Assembly: GCF_000294775.2 (NCBI RefSeq)
Contig: NZ_CP015506.1
Span: forward strand, 1,029,501 to 1,093,500
From: Cytobacillus oceanisediminis 2691
GTDB lineage: Bacteria > Bacillota > Bacilli > Bacillales > Cytobacillaceae
Length of the DNA: 64,000 nt
Direction: 5' to 3'
The notes under the pieces were generated by a model that saw nothing but the letters and a program-made list of their open reading frames with translations, was not told the DNA's origin and searched no databases. Each line of letters begins with the position of its first letter. Within the stretch, counting starts at the first letter, position 1. Made by a program: the position numbers and the translations under genes. This document shows positions 59,641-64,000 of the stretch, in pieces.

Positions 59641-60835
59641 ATAATGGAAGATCTGCTTCTGAATGAATGGTTTTGGCTTCTGTCTTTTTTCCATGGAGCA
59701 AATAGTAAACGAGTAATCCAAACAGTGCCACGCCCGCAAGCATAAAATAAAGTGAAGCGAAGCCTGTTTTTACAGCAAGTATTCCAAGAACATAGGATCC
59801 CAGTCCAATTCCGGTATCAAAAAGTGTGAAGAAGGTTGAGGTAGCAAGTCCGCGTTTAGCTGGATCAGCCTGCTTAATTGCAACCGTTTGGAGACCCGGA
59901 ACAATGGTGCCATATCCCAATCCGATTATCGCACCTGACAGCAAAAACACAAAGGTACTGTTTGCCTGGCTTAGTAAAAATAACCCTGCGGCAAAAAGAA
60001 TAATGGCCGGATAGATCACTCTATTTTCTCCGTACGCATCAAACCAGCGGCCTGTAAATGGGCGGGACATAATAATAAATGCCGCATATACCACAAAAAA
60101 GAAGCTGGCAGCTTCAAGCAAATCAAGCTCTTTCGCATAAACAGAAATAAAGGAAAGAATTCCTGAGTAAGCGAAAGCAAGGATGCCTGCAGAAATCGCC
60201 ACGGGAACTGCACTTTTTTCAAATAAGCTTGAAAGGGTAAATTTTGGATGCTTCACAGAGCTCTCTGCTTTATGCGGTATTCTTACAAAAGCACCCAGCA
60301 AGATAGCAATAAAAGATAAAACTGTACATAAAGCAAAAATCCATGAGAAATTTGCATATTGAACAATCGTCAAACCGGCAAACGGGCCAATGACCATGGC
60401 CAGATTCATGAACATTGCATAATATCCAAGTCCTTCGCCTCTGCGTTCATTCGGTACAATATCAGCAACGATAGCTCCAGTTGCAGTGGTAGCCATGCCA
60501 AATCCAACTCCGTGCAGGAATCTCAGTGCTAAAAGAGCGGGTGTAGAGTCAGCCCAGAAGTAAAGCAAAGAAGATACGGCAAATACAATCAAGGAAGCAA
60601 TCAGGATCTTTCTGCGTCCAACCTCGTCAATCCATTTCCCTGTAAAAGGCCGGCTGATCACTGCAGCAATCAGAAAGACTGAAATAATCAGACCTACCTG
60701 TGTTTCATCCCCTTTTAAATCATCCAAAATATAAAGGGGAAGCGTAGTCAGCAAAACATAAAACCCCATAAATAAGAAAAAGCTAGTAATAGAAATACTC
60801 AAAAAATCCTTCGTCCATAATGGCTGTTTCTTCAT
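59639..60835 (-). CDS. MFS multidrug exporter
   Basis: 398 residues, twelve helices. MFS motif A after helix 2 is RPFTGKWIDEVGRRKILIA, and a second RPFTGRWFDAYGENRVIY marks the repeat in the second half. Motif-C-like AMFMNLAMVIGPFAGLTI in helix 5 is typical of drug/H+ antiporters. It follows a MarR regulator by 55 bp, a usual repressor-pump arrangement. Substrate unknown. Confidence 0.85.
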   Translation of the reverse strand: MKKQPLWTKDFLSISITSFFLFMGFYVLLTTLPLYILDDLKGDETQVGLIISVFLIAAVISRPFTGKWIDEVGRRKILIASLIVFAVSSLLYFWADSTPALLALRFLHGVGFGMATTATGAIVADIVPNERRGEGLGYYAMFMNLAMVIGPFAGLTIVQYANFSWIFALCTVLSFIAILLGAFVRIPHKAESSVKHPKFTLSSLFEKSAVPVAISAGILAFAYSGILSFISVYAKELDLLEAASFFFVVYAAFIIMSRPFTGRWFDAYGENRVIYPAIILFAAGLFLLSQANSTFVFLLSGAIIGLGYGTIVPGLQTVAIKQADPAKRGLATSTFFTLFDTGIGLGSYVLGILAVKTGFASLYFMLAGVALFGLLVYYLLHGKKTEAKTIHSEADLPL

Positions 60836-60857
60836 AGTTGTCCTCCTAACAATGAAG

Positions 60858-60904
60858 TACCAGGTACCTGGACCACTTTGGTGAACTGGTCTAGGTGCCT
60901 GGTA
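60858..60904. repeat. long inverted repeat between marR and MFS gene
   Basis: TACCAGGTACCTGGACCA (60858-60875) pairs with TGGTCTAGGTGCCTGGTA (60887-60904), 18 bp with two wobbles. It covers the end of the MarR coding region and its stop. The GGTACCTGG theme recurs in Bacillus intergenic palindromes. It could limit read-through into the pump or be an operator. Confidence 0.65.
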
Positions 60905-61319
60905 CCATATTTTCTCTCATTTTTGCCATAATTGTGATCATCGTGCTGATTTCTTCTTCCGTAATATTCTGCAGGACATTGCTTTCACTTGATCTTACTG
61001 CAGCAAGCCAATTGTCGTATTCCTGGATGGCTGCATCAGTCAGTGAAATCAATTTTTCACGTTTGTCCTTTCCTGCCGTTCTCGTGATCCAGCCCGATTT
61101 CTCAAGACGGGCCAATGTCCTGGTCATGGTCGGAGCCTCAACGCCAAGATAAGAAGAAATCTCTTTTTGAGTGCTCGGGCCTCCAATTTTCAGACGGTAA
61201 ATAATCGTCCATTGAGCAGCGTATAAACCAAGCGGCACTAAACTTTCATTAAGTACTTTGGAAAAATGGCGTGTAAATTGGTTTATAGAATGAAAAAACT
61301 CACTTTGATTAGGGTGCAT
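60891..61319 (-). CDS. MarR family regulator
   Basis: 142 residues. Winged-helix domain: KIGGPSTQKEISSYLGVEAPTM then TRTLARLEKSGWITRTAGKDK with the beta-wing, and dimer helices at both ends. It probably represses itself and the MFS gene and is relieved by a small phenolic-type ligand. Two GCTAACTA motifs (61348-61355 and 61397-61404) between it and the divergent symporter are candidate operators. Confidence 0.87.
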   Translation of the reverse strand: MHPNQSEFFHSINQFTRHFSKVLNESLVPLGLYAAQWTIIYRLKIGGPSTQKEISSYLGVEAPTMTRTLARLEKSGWITRTAGKDKREKLISLTDAAIQEYDNWLAAVRSSESNVLQNITEEEISTMITIMAKMRENMVPGT

Positions 61320-61477
61320 GTATTCACCTGCTTAAAATAATTACCTAGCTAACTATACATGAAATTTACGAATATGTCCACCTCTTCTATTCTTTTGCTA
61401 ACTAAGTGTTTAACTGCCAAATAAAAGGGAATGGAAGAATAAGGGCAACTGTGCACAACAATAAGGGGGAAATTTTT

Positions 61478-62863
61478 TTGGATAAGTTATTAGAAGCCGT
61501 AGGAGATATTTCAGGATGGCTGTGGGGATATCCCATCATCCTATTATTAGCCGGAACAGGACTGTATTTAACCTTTTTGCTTGGTTTCTTCCAGTTCCGT
61601 TATCCGGTATATATTTTTAAGCAAACATTCGGAAGTGTGTTTAAAAAGCCGAAGGGGAAAGGAACCGTTACACCGCTGCAGGCACTCACTTCAGCACTTG
61701 CTTCTACCATTGGTGCCGCGAATATTGTAGGTGTGCCGGCAGCCATCATGTTTGGCGGTCCAGGTGCCGTATTCTGGATGTGGATCATTGCGCTCATTGG
61801 AATGGCCATCAAGTTCTCGGAAAGTGTATTATCCATTAAGTACAGAGAAAAAAATGAAGATGGAGAATATGTGGGCGGCCCTATGTATTATATGACGAAA
61901 GGACTTAACATGAAGTGGCTTGGTGTGATCTTTGCGTTCGCGCTGATGATTGAACTGATTCCAAGCATCATGGTACAGGGAAATGCAGTAGCAGCAGCGG
62001 TTGGCGAGACATTTAAAATTGATGGCCTTTATACAGGAATTGCTGTAGCAGTACTTGTTTCGTTAGTTGTTTTTGGCGGGATTCAGAGAATCGGCAAGGT
62101 GACCGAAATCTTTGTTCCGTTTATGGCTCTCATTTATGTAGGTGCGGCGTTAGTAGTCTTATTTATGAATCTTGGCAAACTTCCTGAAGTGTTGGAATTA
62201 ATCTTCACTTATGCGTTTCAGCCAATGTCTGCAATGGGCGGATTTGCCGGAGCGGCAATTGGCGAAATCATTCGCTGGGGATTTGCTCGAGGATTATATT
62301 CCAATGAGGCAGGACTCGGAACCGCTCCGATTGCCCATGCTGCAGCCACAACCGATCACCCGGTGCGCCAGGGATTTTGGGCGATCATCGGAATCGTTGT
62401 TGATACGCTGATTGTTTGTACTGCAACGGCATTTGTTGTCCTATCCTCCGGGGTGTGGACAAGGGAAGGGGCAATGGAAGATCCTTCAGCCCTGACAGCA
62501 GCGGCATTTACGGAATACTTTGGATCATTTGGAGGTATTCTTGTTGCTGTATCCCTGGTATTCTTTGTCATTTCAACGATCATTGTCGTAGTCTTTTATG
62601 GATCCAAAATGGCAGAGTTCCTATTTGGCTCATTTGCCGGAAAAGCCATTAAAGTCGTTTACATTGCTGCCATTGTTCTTGGCTCAGTGGGAGCGGCGAA
62701 AACAATCTGGCAATTCCTTGATCTGGCTCTTGCCATGATTTTGATACCAAACATCGTTGCTGTTCTCCTTCTAAGCAAAGAGGTTAAACAGCTGAAAAAC
62801 GAGTTTTTCACTTCAGAAAAATATTATTTAAAGGATATTAAAAAAGATGATAATGCTGCGTAA
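61478..62863 (+). CDS. alanine/glycine:cation symporter (AGCS family)
   Basis: 461 residues from TTG 61478, 8 bp after AAGGGGGA; an in-frame ATG at 61406 lacks a ribosome site and would add a non-family N-terminus. Signatures: TPLQALTSALASTIGAANIV and the following GVPAAIMFGGPGAVFWMW, plus YSNEAGLGTAPIAHAAA in the middle, all conserved in AlsT/DagA-type carriers. It imports alanine or glycine with Na+ or H+. Divergent to the MarR gene. Confidence 0.93.
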   Translation: MDKLLEAVGDISGWLWGYPIILLLAGTGLYLTFLLGFFQFRYPVYIFKQTFGSVFKKPKGKGTVTPLQALTSALASTIGAANIVGVPAAIMFGGPGAVFWMWIIALIGMAIKFSESVLSIKYREKNEDGEYVGGPMYYMTKGLNMKWLGVIFAFALMIELIPSIMVQGNAVAAAVGETFKIDGLYTGIAVAVLVSLVVFGGIQRIGKVTEIFVPFMALIYVGAALVVLFMNLGKLPEVLELIFTYAFQPMSAMGGFAGAAIGEIIRWGFARGLYSNEAGLGTAPIAHAAATTDHPVRQGFWAIIGIVVDTLIVCTATAFVVLSSGVWTREGAMEDPSALTAAAFTEYFGSFGGILVAVSLVFFVISTIIVVVFYGSKMAEFLFGSFAGKAIKVVYIAAIVLGSVGAAKTIWQFLDLALAMILIPNIVAVLLLSKEVKQLKNEFFTSEKYYLKDIKKDDNAA

Positions 62864-62869
62864 AGTTTG

Positions 62870-62898
62870 GTCTTCCGCTTATGGCGGGAGGCTTTTTT
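62870..62898 (+). terminator. intrinsic terminator of the AGCS gene
   Basis: GTCTTCCGC pairs with GCGGGAGGC (two wobbles) around TTATG, followed by six T. Confidence 0.85.
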
Positions 62899-62925
62899 AT
62901 TAACTTCGCAAATTTTTTGAAAAAT

Positions 62926-62982
62926 AACACTTGTGTTATAAATGGACATAAGTTTATAATATAGACAAAAGTTTAATAAGGC
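62926..62982 (+). promoter_or_regulatory. three 19-bp tandem iterons before the sugar-kinase gene
   Basis: Copies start at 62926, 62945 and 62964 and share the pattern ACAnnAGTTTATAAta (the second and third copies are closest). A TTGTGT ... TATAAT pair with 18-bp spacing overlaps them, so a bound protein would act at the promoter. The winged-helix kinase encoded just downstream is a candidate binder. Confidence 0.5.
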
Positions 62983-62996
62983 AGGGCTGGTCAATT

Positions 62997-64000
62997 ATGA
63001 ATGATAAAGAAATATTGATTTTGCAGCTGATTAAAGAGGATCCTTTTATTGCCCAAAACGAGCTGGCAGAAAAAACGGGACTTTCCAGGTCCGCAGTAGC
63101 CGGCTATATCTCTTCACTGACCAAGCAGGGGAAAATTCTTGGCAGAGCTTATATCCTGCCGCAAAAGAAAGAAGTGCTTTGTGTTGGAGGCGCCAATGTG
63201 GACAGAAAAATCCAGACAACAGGGCAGCTCCAATACGGAACATCGAACCCTGCAGAAAGCTCCCAATCCTGCGGCGGAGTGGCCCGCAACATTGCAGAAA
63301 ACCTTGGCAGGCTGGGCTGTGATGTGGGTTTGATGACAGTAGTGGGAGATGATCCGGAAGGTGAATGGCTTCTTGAATATACGAAAGCTTTTGCTGATGT
63401 CACTCCTTCACAGTCGCAGGCAGGATCCACCACCGGTACCTATACAGCAGTGCTTGACCTTGAAGGAGAAATGGCTGTAGCACTCGCTGATATGTCTATT
63501 TATGAAAGCGTTAACAGAGAGTTTGTCGAGAAGAAGTGGGGTTACCTGGCATCATCCGAAATGGTGATACTCGATACAAACTTCCCGCCCAAGGTTCTGG
63601 AACAGATTATTACAAGGTGCTATGAAGAGAACATTCCTCTTTGCATTACTCCTGTTTCAGCACCAAAAATAAAAAATCTGCCGGATGATCTGAAGGGTGT
63701 TACCTGGCTGATTGCCAACCAAAATGAGGCAGAAGCACTAACGGGGATGGAGATCAGCAATGAAGGAGACTTCTTTAAGGCGGCACAGGAGATTATGAAA
63801 AAAGGCGTTGAAAGAGTCGTTATCAGCCGGGGAGATAAAGGGCTGATCTACTTTACAAACAGGGGTGAAGCAGGTGTGCAACTTCCTCCGAAGGTGAAAA
63901 TTGCCGATGTGACAGGTGCAGGTGATTCGCTTGTATCAGGAATTATTTTTGCCCATTTAAAGGGCCTGAGCACAGAGGATGCCTGCAAAATCGGCATGTC
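62997..64000 (+). CDS. HTH-PfkB fusion carbohydrate kinase, probably pseudouridine kinase (3' end outside window)
   Basis: The frame from ATG 62997 is open to the window edge (334 codons). The first 55 residues are a DeoR/LysR-like winged helix (EILILQLIKEDPFIAQNELA, GLSRSAVAGYISSL). The rest is a ribokinase/PfkB fold: CVGGANVDRKIQTTG near the start, the phosphate-binding GGVARNIAENLGRLG, and the catalytic anion-hole motif DVTGAGDSLVSGI near the end. A winged-helix domain on a PfkB kinase is typical of the YeiC/PsuK group, which phosphorylates pseudouridine. The expected psuG neighbour would lie beyond the window. Iterons lie just upstream. Confidence 0.83.
   Translation, partial: MNDKEILILQLIKEDPFIAQNELAEKTGLSRSAVAGYISSLTKQGKILGRAYILPQKKEVLCVGGANVDRKIQTTGQLQYGTSNPAESSQSCGGVARNIAENLGRLGCDVGLMTVVGDDPEGEWLLEYTKAFADVTPSQSQAGSTTGTYTAVLDLEGEMAVALADMSIYESVNREFVEKKWGYLASSEMVILDTNFPPKVLEQIITRCYEENIPLCITPVSAPKIKNLPDDLKGVTWLIANQNEAEALTGMEISNEGDFFKAAQEIMKKGVERVVISRGDKGLIYFTNRGEAGVQLPPKVKIADVTGAGDSLVSGIIFAHLKGLSTEDACKIGM

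Overview
The window looks like chromosomal DNA of a Gram-positive, spore-forming, motile member of the Bacillaceae. It has strong AGGAGG-type ribosome binding sites, many hairpin-plus-T-run terminators, Bacillus-type genes (ykhA, queF with a preQ1-I riboswitch, mscL, hutH starting like the B. subtilis enzyme, an RsbR paralogue, motAB, a SpoVB/YkvU-like flippase) and a sigma-D-like promoter before motA. I found no rRNA, tRNA or CRISPR array.

Layout. 1-8.2 kb: a leader-controlled ABC-F gene broken by one frameshift, then a sigma-54 activator / GABA-type aminotransferase / YjiH-permease operon, then a flippase. 8.2-16.4 kb: TrkA-C protein, CorA-type channel, a TetR-SDR unit with two matching 15-bp operators, acyl-CoA thioesterase, a decayed phospholipase-like gene, gamma-glutamyltransferase, SCP2 protein, GNAT. 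16.4-17.7 kb: an intact IS3-family element inside the loop of a terminator. 17.8-24 kb: cardiolipin synthase, a helically phased 20/21-bp repeat array, tldD-tldE, GNAT. 24-28 kb (minus): Tat substrate, GMC oxidoreductase and their own tatA-tatC. 28-36.7 kb: folate cyclo-ligase-like gene, a peroxiredoxin-like gene with in-frame UGA, YetJ-like protein, mscL, preQ1 riboswitch-queF, yhdT-panF, lipoprotein, M29 aminopeptidase. 36.8-41.1 kb: MFS exporter, an IS1182-family element flanked by a 27-bp duplication of a whole terminator, AtoE-type transporter.

41.2-52.2 kb is the main accessory region. The resident topB gene survives only as a 3' piece (41199-42143) and a 5' piece (51890-52201), both on the minus strand. 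Between them lies about 9.7 kb of more AT-rich DNA carrying a complete foreign topB on the opposite strand, a 1522-residue predicted nuclease-STAND NTPase of Avs/anti-phage type, and a divergent overlapping pair (a DUF5677-like protein and an unknown all-helical protein). I read this as a defence cassette that destroyed topB and brought its own replacement.

52.4-64 kb: RsbR paralogue, hutH behind a leader terminator, a peroxiredoxin with UGA in place of the catalytic Cys, DUF1992, a STAS protein, an Arg/Asp-rich repeat protein, motAB, MarR-MFS, an AGCS symporter and a 3'-truncated HTH-PfkB sugar kinase.

The most unexpected signal is two unrelated thiol-peroxidase-fold genes (29190-29744 minus and 55471-56058 plus) that each have one in-frame TGA exactly at the catalytic cysteine, followed at 25 and 17 nt by a GC-rich hairpin whose apical loop has a G in its first two positions. 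Both fit bacterial selenoprotein rules and predict a selenocysteine-decoding Bacillaceae.
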